From Bacteroidaceae bacterium (lineage in GTDB: Bacteria > Bacteroidota > Bacteroidia > Bacteroidales > Bacteroidaceae): a stretch of 36,908 nucleotides of DNA. Positions 27,106-34,942 of the stretch are shown piece after piece; position 1 is the first letter of the stretch, and each line of letters opens with the position of its first letter. The notes below the pieces were generated by a model, which did no database searches, was not told the origin of the DNA, and saw only the letters and a list, made by a program, of their open reading frames with translations. Where the stretch lies: positions 1-36,908 of the forward strand of contig JAKSLI010000032.1 of the NCBI GenBank assembly GCA_024401305.1, read 5' to 3'. The translations under genes were made by a program, and so were the position numbers.

Positions 27106-27151
27106 ACCCGCATTAGGATATTAGTGTCCATCACTGATAAAAGGAAAAATC

Positions 27152-27169
27152 TGACAAAATAGTATCACT
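27152..27169 (+). repeat. Dispersed repeat TGACAAAATAGTATCACT, copy 2
   Basis: Shares the first 16 bases with copies 1 and 3. An inverted CACTGATA lies just upstream (about 27132-27139). Confidence 0.75.
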
Positions 27170-27205
27170 CCCCTCCCGCCTTTTTCTTGGTAGGAGGGGA
27201 TTTTT
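27170..27205 (+). terminator. Terminator after argH
   Basis: CCCCTCC (27170-27176) pairs with GGAGGGG (27193-27199), followed by ATTTTTG. Confidence 0.85.
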
Positions 27206-27253
27206 GTAACTCTCTGATAATGTGTATGTTAGAGAGGCGCGAAAAAACTCAGC

Positions 27254-27349
27254 TAGTTTTGCATAATATCTCTATGAGTTTTTGGTAAAAAGTCTATGAG
27301 TTTTTGATCATTTCCCGCAGACTTTTTATCCGTAACCCATAGAGTTACG
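27254..27349. repeat. Cluster of short repeats between argH and the DUF4249 gene
   Basis: TCTATGAGTTTTTG occurs twice, 22 bp apart (27271-27284, 27293-27306). TAAAAAGTCT (27286-27295) is inverted as AGACTTTTTA (27320-27329). CGTAAC/GTTACG form a hairpin (27331-27336, 27344-27349). TAGTTTTG (27254-27261) resembles a promoter box, but no gene follows in that direction. No coding potential seen in this 330-bp gap. Confidence 0.65.
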
Positions 27350-27366
27350 AAAAACACCCCTTCGTC

Positions 27367-27385
27367 TGACAAAATAGTATCAGTG
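27367..27385 (+). repeat. Dispersed repeat TGACAAAATAGTATCAGTG, copy 3
   Basis: Identical over 19 bp to 12678-12696. With copy 2 it brackets the repeat cluster at 27170-27349. Confidence 0.8.
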
Positions 27386-27433
27386 AAAAGTTTCAGGAGT
27401 TTCAGAGGGTTTATGAAACCTTTGCCCCACCTC

Positions 27434-28291
27434 TTACGGTTTCTCTCCTATCGTCACAACTTTGTTGTCTGTGCCGTAGCCACACCAGTAGCCGTAAGCT
27501 CCCACCATGTTTGTTCGAATATTCTTTGTGTATGGCAGCATGTAGTTTCTTCCAAACGACTGGATGTCGCCGTAGTCACGCCAGAAGTTGTAGGCAGATT
27601 CGTCTATAGAGCAGAGTCTTACGCTCACGGTGTCGTCTTTCTTGTAGAAAAGGTTAAAGTCTTCCATGTCTTGTATTGTGTGACCGGGATAGACCTCAAC
27701 ATCAACCTGCTTTCCGAGAATCTCGTCGGAGAGTACGCTGAGGTATGTGGAAAAGAACTGTCGGCAGTTTGGGGTAGGAGATGAGAACACCTTATAATAA
27801 TTGCCCTTAGGCTCAGGATCATCAAAAGAGAGCGTGAGTGTGTATTGGTCGTCCGTGCCTTCCACCTTGTTTTGCTTTATGCTTTTTATTGGTACTATTT
27901 CTGGAATGGTTGTTGTGGCGGTGGCAACGAAATCTTCGTATTCCACCTTCAGGGTGTATGTCTTGCCCACCTCGCCTACCATCTCCGTAGTACGGTAGAT
28001 GTATGGTGGTATGATGCTTTTGTCTGCAAAGCCAGAGAGAATGACCTCTCGTTCGCCATCGCTTACCGTAATCTTTGCCCAACGAATCAGGCAGTCAGCC
28101 ACTTCATCTATGCTTTTTCGTTCTTCTGAAACAGGAATTGTTTTGGTAACAATGACGTGCGGAAAGCCACCACTTTCTATCCATCCTTCAACGACGAGCT
28201 GAGGCTCTTCGCGAATGATGTAGTCAGCGTCACATGCTGAAAGCAGGAGTGACGAAAGGAAAAGTGAGAAGAGAAATAGTTTATGGTTCAA
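27434..28291 (-). CDS. DUF4249-type lipoprotein
   Basis: 285 residues. The start is a TTG (28289-28291), since no ATG precedes the signal peptide NHKLFLFSLFLSSLLLSAC, whose lipobox Cys is at about residue 20. The mature part begins DADYIIREEPQLVVEGWI, the usual DUF4249 opening, followed by beta-rich immunoglobulin-like segments (TYTLKVEYEDFVATATTTIP) and a C-terminal LCSIDESAYNFWRDY block. The family almost always accompanies a TonB-dependent receptor; that receptor gene ends 13 bp upstream, so this is the third gene of a leftward operon. Probably a surface-exposed accessory lipoprotein of the transporter; the ligand is unknown. Confidence 0.87.
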   Translation of the reverse strand: MNHKLFLFSLFLSSLLLSACDADYIIREEPQLVVEGWIESGGFPHVIVTKTIPVSEERKSIDEVADCLIRWAKITVSDGEREVILSGFADKSIIPPYIYRTTEMVGEVGKTYTLKVEYEDFVATATTTIPEIVPIKSIKQNKVEGTDDQYTLTLSFDDPEPKGNYYKVFSSPTPNCRQFFSTYLSVLSDEILGKQVDVEVYPGHTIQDMEDFNLFYKKDDTVSVRLCSIDESAYNFWRDYGDIQSFGRNYMLPYTKNIRTNMVGAYGYWCGYGTDNKVVTIGEKP

Positions 28292-28304
28292 GGTTCGTGG
28301 GGGA

Positions 28305-30344
28305 TTAGAATTTGCAGTAGTAGCTTACGGATGGGAGAATACGTGTCAGGAAAGATACAGGATGATAATAGTAATTGTCATGATGTACCTTAACGTAGTA
28401 GAGGATACTGTTTTGTGAGTATGTAAGGTTATAAACAGAGAAGTTTATACCCGACTCTTTTTTACTGTATGATTTCAATTTATAGTTCAGGGAAAGGTCT
28501 ATGCGCGAATATGGTGTGAGTCTGTTGGCGTTATGTTCTCCGTATGCAGCAGTGATGTTTCCGTTCAGAATCTGGAAGTTGCGCGGTGCGGTAAATGGCG
28601 TTCCTGTGGCGAAGATGCCCGTCATGCCAATGCTCCATCTCTTGCCCAGCTTCTGCGTGCCTACGAAATTCAATTCATGAATACGCTCGTGGTTTGACGG
28701 ATACCATTCCTCTGGGCTAATGTCTGGAAACTGTCGCTGCGAACGTCCGTACGAATAGCTGAGCCATCCGGTGAGTTTTCCTGACAGCTTGTTGACTGTT
28801 ACGTTGATGCCGTAGTTGCGCCCTTTGCCATGATGCAGCATGTCGTGAACATCATACGCAGAATTGATGAAGTCATAGAATGTACCGAAGTATTCCTGTT
28901 GATGCTGCAGCCATTTGTAGTACAGTTCCAGACTCACATTAAATCTGCCTTTAAAGAGTTTTACGTTCGAAATGAGATACACGCTCTGCTGCCTTTGCAC
29001 GGGAATGTCGTCAGTAGCAGTTGACATCCAGAATGTTGTAGGAAGTCCGAGGGAGTTTATTCCGCTTTGCAGCAGATACTGATGGCGTGAGCTGAAGCCT
29101 ATGCGATTGGTCCACTGTGGCATTGTTGACCAAGTGAGTGAAGCCGTTGGGTCGAGGGCGAAGGTTGTCTTGCCATCTACTCTGTAAGTTGAAGCGTGCA
29201 GACCGGGATTGAATGAGAATCTCTTAAAGAACGTGAAATCATAGTCGCAGAAAAGGGATGCTTCCAGAGATTTCTTGTTGCTGGCAGAAGGTGTGATTGC
29301 CGAGTCGAAATAACCACCATCGGCCTTTGGTGCCTGAGGCTTTATGGTATGATGAATAATATCCAGTCCTAAATGAGCCTTTCGCCATGAAACATCGCTC
29401 TTGAATCCCAAATCGCCAATGCTGGAAGGCAATACAACGTTGAATGAACTCAGGGTAAGGTGGTAGCGGTTATGATAATATGTATAGTAGATTGTATTCT
29501 TTATCTTTGCTTGCTCGCCATTATGTTTCCAGTGAGCGGCTACAAGACTGTTTCCCCACTTGCCGGTAAGGTCTGCTCCATAGTCACCCATGCCCACTTT
29601 GCCCTGATCATTGCCGAGATAAGCATCAAGAAGAAAACTGTTTTGCTTGTTCGGCTTATAGATGTATGTTAGGTTTGCATCGTAAAAAGAATAGTTCAGC
29701 GTACTGCCCTCCATCTTCAGCCATTGGGAGTAGAGCAGATTGAGATACGAAGCTCTCACAGAGACATTCAGCTGCTGATTGTCGCTGATGGGATGTCGTA
29801 GTGTACCTTGCGACGAAATGAGACCAACGGAAAACTCTCCGTCGGTTTTCTCCTGCACGTCGTCATGCAGATTCATCGTAAGATAACCGCCCAGACGATT
29901 GGCATATGACGCATCCTTTGCCGATGACTGCATCTGCAAACTTTTATAGTGAGAGGCGTTGAATACTGAGAATAGACCCACAAGATGGGTGACGTTGTAT
30001 AGCGGCACACCGTCTATGGTCACGAGATTGTGGCCGTTATCACATCCCTGAATGTAGAGTCCGCCGTCGTATTCGTTGTTCGTTTGAACAGCTGGCAGCA
30101 ATTGGGTGTAGTGCAGAGGGTCGGCATTGCCAAGGATTTTCGGCAATTCGTTCATCATGCTCATGTTCCACACTGCCGTGCCGTCGGAAGAGTTCCGTAA
30201 TGACGAAGAATTTTTGTAACCTTTAATTACGACAGAGTCGAGCGACATGCTGCGCATATCGCCCGACTCATCGGTTTGGGCAGTTGCACACATTGATGTT
30301 GCAACTGCCGTTATAAACGTTAAAATTTTCTTCGTAAATGACAT
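28305..30344 (-). CDS. TonB-dependent outer-membrane receptor (DUF4249-associated)
   Basis: 679 residues from the ATG at 30344 (a TTG two codons upstream is also possible), with a signal peptide ending CATAQ. A plug domain follows: LDSVVIKGYKN, LPKILGNADPLHYTQLLPAVQ and the barrel-facing GLYIQGCDNGHNLVTIDG. Strand-rich barrel segments continue to the C-terminal aromatic end (YYCKF). Relatives often have a carboxypeptidase-regulatory-like N-terminal domain before the plug; here it is missing, so this is a short form. Energy comes from TonB-ExbBD encoded elsewhere. The gene starts 2 nt after the stop of the lipoprotein gene upstream, indicating translational coupling. Confidence 0.9.
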   Translation of the reverse strand: MSFTKKILTFITAVATSMCATAQTDESGDMRSMSLDSVVIKGYKNSSSLRNSSDGTAVWNMSMMNELPKILGNADPLHYTQLLPAVQTNNEYDGGLYIQGCDNGHNLVTIDGVPLYNVTHLVGLFSVFNASHYKSLQMQSSAKDASYANRLGGYLTMNLHDDVQEKTDGEFSVGLISSQGTLRHPISDNQQLNVSVRASYLNLLYSQWLKMEGSTLNYSFYDANLTYIYKPNKQNSFLLDAYLGNDQGKVGMGDYGADLTGKWGNSLVAAHWKHNGEQAKIKNTIYYTYYHNRYHLTLSSFNVVLPSSIGDLGFKSDVSWRKAHLGLDIIHHTIKPQAPKADGGYFDSAITPSASNKKSLEASLFCDYDFTFFKRFSFNPGLHASTYRVDGKTTFALDPTASLTWSTMPQWTNRIGFSSRHQYLLQSGINSLGLPTTFWMSTATDDIPVQRQQSVYLISNVKLFKGRFNVSLELYYKWLQHQQEYFGTFYDFINSAYDVHDMLHHGKGRNYGINVTVNKLSGKLTGWLSYSYGRSQRQFPDISPEEWYPSNHERIHELNFVGTQKLGKRWSIGMTGIFATGTPFTAPRNFQILNGNITAAYGEHNANRLTPYSRIDLSLNYKLKSYSKKESGINFSVYNLTYSQNSILYYVKVHHDNYYYHPVSFLTRILPSVSYYCKF

Positions 30345-30346
30345 TA

Positions 30347-31585
30347 TCAATCTACGAGTTTCTCAAATTCATTGATAATCTTATCCACCTCATCCATAAG
30401 ACTCTTGAAAGTCTTTTCGTCGAAATACTCTTCGAAAGAGTATGAGGTGCCATCAGTGAACTCAATCATTGGTACAATCTCGTAGTATGTATGGTATGAA
30501 CCACCCCAATAATCCTTGTCAGCATCTTTGCCAAAGATGATTGATGCCTGCTTTGTTGAGTTGTTATTGTAAAGTCCAAGGTCGATGTAGCTGTTTGCAT
30601 TTTTAAGCCAACGGTCGAAAGTTGTCTCATTTTCATCATTATCTTCAGCTTCTTCCAAGGCATCTGCAAGGCTCTTTATGTCATTTATATTACCCTTTAC
30701 ATTGAGCTTGTCAAGTATGCAGACATTAAGGCTTGTTACGTTGCCGTTGCTTATCTCGCCTTTGCTCAAAGAGCTGTTGCCCTCTACAGTAACAGTAGCT
30801 ACGTTAGTTTTGCCCTTCTTAACGTTTGCCTTTACAATAGTCTTTCCGCCTGGGTTATATTCTGAGTTGCTTGTAACCTCAAAGTCCTTAACCTTTGAAC
30901 TAAGCGTGTAAGACGCCTTTGAAGCCTGTGATGGTTCTCCATCTGTAATGGTGAGGCTATTGATTGTAAGGTTCACCTCAGCAACGGTTTCGTTTGCCTT
31001 AGTCAACTTCGCCTTTACAGTCTTAGGAATCTCCATCTTTGTAGTAGTGATGTATTCATTATAGTGACCGTCTGAATAATGGTAGTCCCATTCTTCGTCA
31101 AGAGTTACGGTACCGAGGTTGCCTGAGTGCGACACGCTGAGCACCCACTGCTTGTTGTCGCTTGCAGTGTAAGAAATGTTAAGGTCGCCTGTTGAGCTAG
31201 TGCGCTTCATTGACTTATTCTTGAAAGAACCAACGAACGAGCCCTTGATGTTTGCGAGTTTGATGAGGTCAATCTCATCGTATCCTTTTTCAGTAGTCTC
31301 GATGAAATCTTCAAATACGTCGTCTCCTTCAATGTCATCAAGTTCGTTAGCCATGTCAGCAATATCTTGGAAGTCAGAGGCACGGAAGAGCTTGGCAAGC
31401 TCCTGTCCGACGCTTTCAATATACTGCTTTTCCTTTGCAGGATCAACTTTACCAGAAGGAACCACTACAGTACCGCCACCTTCTTCACCGCCAGAACCAG
31501 GTACATCATCATCGTCTCCACCACAGGCTACGAAAGTGAAACACATACAGAGCATTGTAGAAAATGCCAAAAGATACTTTTTCAT
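30347..31585 (-). CDS. Acidic lipoprotein of unknown function, first gene of the TonB receptor operon
   Basis: 412 residues with a lipobox FVACG (Cys21) followed at once by GDDDD, an acidic signature associated with surface lipoproteins in Bacteroidetes. A Gly/Glu/Pro linker is followed by a helical region (residues 50-100, YIESVGQELAKLFRASDF) and a long beta region with repeated VxVEGNSSLSKGEI-type turns. A C-terminal section (about 340-412) is acidic and helical. I do not recognise a family. Position as first gene, directly coupled to the receptor, suggests it captures the ligand or caps the receptor as SusD proteins do, but it is not SusD-like in sequence. Confidence 0.8.
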   Translation of the reverse strand: MKKYLLAFSTMLCMCFTFVACGGDDDDVPGSGGEEGGGTVVVPSGKVDPAKEKQYIESVGQELAKLFRASDFQDIADMANELDDIEGDDVFEDFIETTEKGYDEIDLIKLANIKGSFVGSFKNKSMKRTSSTGDLNISYTASDNKQWVLSVSHSGNLGTVTLDEEWDYHYSDGHYNEYITTTKMEIPKTVKAKLTKANETVAEVNLTINSLTITDGEPSQASKASYTLSSKVKDFEVTSNSEYNPGGKTIVKANVKKGKTNVATVTVEGNSSLSKGEISNGNVTSLNVCILDKLNVKGNINDIKSLADALEEAEDNDENETTFDRWLKNANSYIDLGLYNNNSTKQASIIFGKDADKDYWGGSYHTYYEIVPMIEFTDGTSYSFEEYFDEKTFKSLMDEVDKIINEFEKLVD

Positions 31586-31643
31586 AATTTTAATGGGTTG
31601 TTATTTTTTGGATTGTTTTTGTATTTTCATTGCTAATATTATG

Positions 31644-31674
31644 CAAAGGTAAATGTTTTCACGCAATTAGCAAA
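31644..31674 (-). promoter_or_regulatory. Promoter of the lipoprotein/TonB receptor/DUF4249 operon
   Basis: On the minus strand, TACCTTTG (complement of 31644-31651) with TTTG at the complement of 31671-31674, 19-nt spacing, about 60 nt before the ATG. Confidence 0.8.
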
Positions 31675-31691
31675 GGAAAATAGGGATTTTT

Positions 31692-32933
31692 TTATTTCAG
31701 GAGCACCTTTTTGCCATCAATAATGTTTATGCCCTTATGAGGTGCTGTAAGGCGTTGACCATGGATGTTATATATTTCGGATGAGGCAGCACCTGCAATA
31801 GGAGTCGCAATTCCGTCTGTTTCAATAGGAACGATAGTGCCAAACCAGCTCCAAGGGAATGTTGTCTTATATGCTTCGAGAGCTACAGCAGGAACATGGA
31901 GTGTAGCAAAACCTATTGGAGTACCATATTCAAAGGCACCACCATGCGTTACAGGAACGACTGGTGCATAACAGTATAAGTCCTTCAAATTCGAGCAATA
32001 GTTGTAAGCCCCCCGACCTACGCTCGTCACCGTACTTGGAATAGAATGTGTTGTAAGGCTTTTGCAACCAGAGAACACCCCATCGCTGATAATAGTCACT
32101 GAACTCGGAATATTGATGGAAACTAGGTTCTCACAAGACCCAAATGCACTACCACCAATATGTGTCACAGATTCGGGAATGAAAACCTTAGTAAGGCTTT
32201 TGCATCCGAAAAATGCCCAATCGTCAATTCGTGTCACAGACCCTGGAATACTAACTGAGCTAAGGCTGATACAGCCAAAGAATGCAGACTCGCCTATACT
32301 TGTGACAGATGCTGGAATTTCAATCTTTGCAAGTTTTGGGCATTCTGCGAAAAAACGATATCCAATGTTCTCTAAGGAGTTACTTAGAGTGACAGACTGC
32401 AGTACATCACATAAGGAAAAGGCATAGTCTCCGATTCTCTTCACAGAGTTTGGAATGGTGATAGACTGCAATTTGTCACAATCACGAAAGGCCCATTCAC
32501 CAATAGTCTCCACAGAATTTCCTAAATCTATTGACAATAGTTCACCACAGAATTCAAAAGCCTGATTGTCGATTCTCTTAACAGAATTAGGAATCTTAAT
32601 AGAAGTAATGCCGCAGCCATAAAAGGCAGCTTTATCGATGTAGGTCACCGTGTTTGGGATGCTGACAGAATGTATTTGACCACGCCATCCGAAAGCTGTA
32701 TCACCTATGCCAGTGACAGTAAAACTGTGTTTATCGTGAGTAACGGACTCTGGTATAGCAATTGAATTGACATCCAGCCATTCAGGAACCCAACTAAGCT
32801 CACATGTGCCAGTTCCTGTTACCTTATACCCTATGTCATTAACAACAAAAGTCTCAAAATCATAAGCGCTTGCAGAAAGCGTCATCCCCCAAGCTGCGAG
32901 GGTGAGAAATAGCTTCAAAATAATCTTCTTCAT
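31692..32933 (-). CDS. BspA-like leucine-rich-repeat protein
   Basis: 413 residues with signal peptide ending TLSASA (residue 23). Residues of about 55-350 hold about 12 repeats of 23 residues of the TpLRR/BspA type, with consensus AFxGCxxLxxIxIPxSVTxIG (for example KSLTKVFIPESVTHIGGSAF). The C-terminus (about 370-413) reads IYNIHGQRLTAPHKGINIIDGKKVLLK in pieces and resembles a secretion-linked tail. Such proteins are surface or secreted adhesins; in Tannerella and Prevotella they bind host matrix or other bacteria. The gene has an unusual structured leader with a terminator-like hairpin ending just before the ATG (32937-32988). Confidence 0.92.
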   Translation of the reverse strand: MKKIILKLFLTLAAWGMTLSASAYDFETFVVNDIGYKVTGTGTCELSWVPEWLDVNSIAIPESVTHDKHSFTVTGIGDTAFGWRGQIHSVSIPNTVTYIDKAAFYGCGITSIKIPNSVKRIDNQAFEFCGELLSIDLGNSVETIGEWAFRDCDKLQSITIPNSVKRIGDYAFSLCDVLQSVTLSNSLENIGYRFFAECPKLAKIEIPASVTSIGESAFFGCISLSSVSIPGSVTRIDDWAFFGCKSLTKVFIPESVTHIGGSAFGSCENLVSINIPSSVTIISDGVFSGCKSLTTHSIPSTVTSVGRGAYNYCSNLKDLYCYAPVVPVTHGGAFEYGTPIGFATLHVPAVALEAYKTTFPWSWFGTIVPIETDGIATPIAGAASSEIYNIHGQRLTAPHKGINIIDGKKVLLK

Positions 32934-33045
32934 AATAAAAAATTTGGGCGGAACTGTTCAGAACACTTTCCGCATCACGGGTTCCGCCAAGAACCTTACA
33001 CAAAGAAAAGCACGAACAGCTCACGCCCATACAGGACGTGAACAT
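32860..33045 (-). other. Candidate Cys-rich leader peptide overlapping the start of the LRR gene
   Basis: A 61-codon frame starting at ATG 33043-33045 opens MFTSCMGVSCSCFSLCK, with four Cys codons in the first 16, and continues GGTRDAES through the terminator hairpin into the LRR gene in another frame. It lies between the two arms of the long-range helix described for the leader. I have a loose memory of near-identical short proteins annotated upstream of LRR genes in Prevotella but cannot confirm it. It could be a real leader peptide or simply the translation of a conserved structured RNA. Confidence 0.4.
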
Positions 33046-33117
33046 TCATCGCTTGCTCTCTTGTGTTGAATTTGGCGGATTCGTGATGTCGAGAAACAAG
33101 GACAAAGTCCAAGTATA
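32937..33117 (-). promoter_or_regulatory. Attenuator-like leader of the LRR gene
   Basis: In minus-strand RNA order: a weak -7 box TATACTTG (33117-33110); segment 1 CAUCACGAAUCCGCCAA (33088-33072); hairpin CACGTCC/GGGCGTG (within 33040-33020); segment 2 UUGGCGGAACCCGUGAUG (32990-32973); and GUUCCGCC (32954-32947) followed by a run of six U (32942-32937) just before the ATG. Segment 1 pairs with segment 2 by 15 bp around a small internal loop. The GGCGGAAC inside segment 2 instead pairs perfectly with GUUCCGCC to form a terminator-like stem. The two states exclude each other. Confidence 0.65.
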
Positions 33118-33242
33118 TATTATGTCTTGCCCCTACATCACAGCCTTGCTGCTTCTGGAGCGGAGAATATCAGTTACTAATCAGTTTCGCGAGTGTTATT
33201 AAAATGTTTTATTGTGTTAATATTATATTCTATTATTCTTCT

Positions 33243-34103
33243 CTACAACGAGTTGATTTCCTCTAATGTAAGTCCTGTAGCTTTTGAGATAGTTTCGTAT
33301 GGCACACCGAGCGATTTAAGGTTACGAGCATTGGAAAGTTTCTCTTTCTGTATGCCGATAGCTTCGCCTTTCATCTGTGCTGACCAAAGAGTACTTTCGG
33401 CATTACTCAGATTATCCATTGCACGACGGTATTCGCGGTATTCGCTGTCGCTGAGGTTTGATTCCCTGAGCTTTATACGTGCTTCTTGCAAACCTGGCGC
33501 TGTGGCAGTCTCTGGTATCTTACCACTTTTGAGGAAACTTATCCATTCATCAAGTGGGGTCTTGGCTACTTCATCAAACTTGTCAACGCGTAGCAGGAAG
33601 TATTCAGGGAATATGTCGGCAGGTGTCTCGCACGAGAATACTTCTTTCTGTCTCTGTGTGAGGCCAAGAATCTCATCTGGATTATGCAGACTGCGGAACT
33701 CCGTCCGTCCACGATATACATAATCTGTTCCTTCGCCGAGGGAGAAGTACACAATGTTGACAGAGTAGAGTTTCTTTACTTCCTTGTAGGCATCGCCTTC
33801 CTTTAGATACTCTGAGATGGTTTTCGATGTTCCGTATGCCATGCGCTGGAAGTAGTCCAGCTGATGGTCGTTCTGTATCTCAAAGATTATGAGTTCTCCG
33901 TCTTCATCTTCGGCTAAGAGGTCAACGCGGTTGAACTTGTCGTTTTCCGTTTCCTTGTTGCTTTCGCTCTCCAACAGATGCTTAATGGTTATCTTTCTGT
34001 CAAGAAGGCACGTGAGAAGTCCCTCCACAACAACGTAGTCTGCCTTGTTGCGGAGTAGGCGCTTGATTGCCCAGTCAAATCGTACGAGATCTGTTATTGC
34101 CAT
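33243..34103 (-). CDS. Rpn family recombination-promoting nuclease / PD-(D/E)XK transposase-like protein
   Basis: 286 residues. The N-terminal half shows the Rpn-type nuclease core: the opening FDWAIKRLLRNK, then VDLLAEDEDGELIIFEIQ with Asp61, Glu75 and Gln77 as the (D)-(E)x(Q) metal and catalytic set, followed by RMAYGTSK and a VNIVYFSLG strand. The C-terminus (about 205-286) is helical, ending NLKSLGVPYETISKATGLTLEEI, the regulatory repeat-like tail often seen in these proteins. E. coli homologues promote RecA-independent recombination and some act in phage defence. No terminal inverted repeats were found around it, so it appears as a single domesticated-looking gene. It has its own promoter. 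Confidence 0.9.
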   Translation of the reverse strand: MAITDLVRFDWAIKRLLRNKADYVVVEGLLTCLLDRKITIKHLLESESNKETENDKFNRVDLLAEDEDGELIIFEIQNDHQLDYFQRMAYGTSKTISEYLKEGDAYKEVKKLYSVNIVYFSLGEGTDYVYRGRTEFRSLHNPDEILGLTQRQKEVFSCETPADIFPEYFLLRVDKFDEVAKTPLDEWISFLKSGKIPETATAPGLQEARIKLRESNLSDSEYREYRRAMDNLSNAESTLWSAQMKGEAIGIQKEKLSNARNLKSLGVPYETISKATGLTLEEINSL

Positions 34104-34150
34104 AGTTCACATTCTTTTAGTTCTGCAAAATAAGACCCTATAATTCTTTG

Positions 34151-34181
34151 CAAAAGTATATGTTTTCAAACAAATATCCAA
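34151..34181 (-). promoter_or_regulatory. Promoter of the Rpn-type nuclease gene
   Basis: On the minus strand, TACTTTTG (complement of 34151-34158) with TTG at the complement of 34179-34181, 20-nt spacing. Confidence 0.7.
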
Positions 34182-34590
34182 AGAAAAACAGGAAAAAACT
34201 CAGATATTTGAGATAAAAACCTTACTTTTGCGCAAAAATACAGACTCTCTTACCTATGATTATTGCTGAGGAGAGTACAGGGGACAGGTGGATGTACCGC
34301 TTCAAGGAAACTGTATAAGTCTTTGATTCTTTCAGTCAAAATCCTTTTTCTTGTGATTGAGAATTCCTCAGAACCTTTCTCTGCGGGAACGTTGTTGAAC
34401 ACCCAAAATCGGTTGTAAGAAACTTTGTTTTTGACATTTTGCAAGTTTTTTTGAACATTTTTGCAAACATTTCTTGCCTAAAACACAAGAAAATCAGAAA
34501 AAGATATAGTTACCTTATTATTTATATGTATATTTGCACCACAAAATAGAAACCCTTATACACCCTTAATTCCAATATTATACTAAACCA
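34182..34590. other. Gap without a supported gene
   Basis: About 400 bp, AT-rich. Two promoter-like boxes point right: TACTTTTG (34223-34230) and TATATTTG (34529-34536). A 64-codon frame on the minus strand (34250-34444) has no recognised family and no promoter. The second box would serve the remnant at 34592. Confidence 0.5.
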
Positions 34591-34591
34591 A

Positions 34592-34858
34592 ATGAAACGC
34601 CTTTTTCTGTCGTTGATTGTTACTGCAATCACATTACTTTCTGCCACACAGACTCTCATGGCTGGCAACTACAAGAGCTTCAAAGTTTCCATCTACACTC
34701 GTGCCTAGGCAAAGATAACCGACCTCCTCACTGGTGAGGTCCTCAATGCCGTAGCCCCTGTAATCCCAGACAACCCTTGGGCACGTCGCAACATGAGCAC
34801 TGATGTAAGCTTCAAAATGACGCTTCCACCACACTCATATCGCGCATTCAAGTATTAA
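34592..34858 (+). pseudogene. Secreted-enzyme remnant: N-terminal and C-terminal pieces joined, with an in-frame stop
   Basis: The frame opens with a signal peptide (MKRLFLSLIVTAITLLSATQ) and the start of a mature protein (NYKSFKVSIYTRA), hits TAG at 34706-34708, and continues in frame (KITDLLTGEVLN) to VSFKMTLPPHSYRAFKY and TAA. The opening resembles the start of a large secreted enzyme family in Bacteroidales, and LPPHSYRAFKY is the kind of final strand seen at the end of glycoside hydrolases. About 88 codons remain, so most of the gene seems to have been deleted. A promoter box lies at 34529-34536. Confidence 0.65.
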
Positions 34859-34888
34859 TTGGAAAGTAGGAGTATATAATGGCCAACA

Positions 34889-34923
34889 AAAAAGGTCGAA
34901 GGGACTTACCCTTCGACCTTTTT
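34889..34923. terminator. Strong bidirectional terminator between the two remnants
   Basis: GGTCGAAGGG (34894-34903) pairs perfectly with CCCTTCGACC (34909-34918), flanked by six A before and five T after. It lies between the rightward and leftward remnants. Confidence 0.9.
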
Positions 34924-34942
34924 ATCATAGTGGGTGTATGTT

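Noticed and set aside
33243-34103. A complete insertion sequence around the Rpn-type nuclease gene
   Set aside because: I found no terminal inverted repeats or target duplications at its borders.
34250-34444. A 64-codon minus-strand frame
   Set aside because: No promoter, no signal peptide and no recognised family; composition looks random.
34706-34708. Recoded amber codon (pyrrolysine or suppression)
   Set aside because: The downstream part is only a short C-terminal end with the middle of the protein missing, so decay is the simpler reading.
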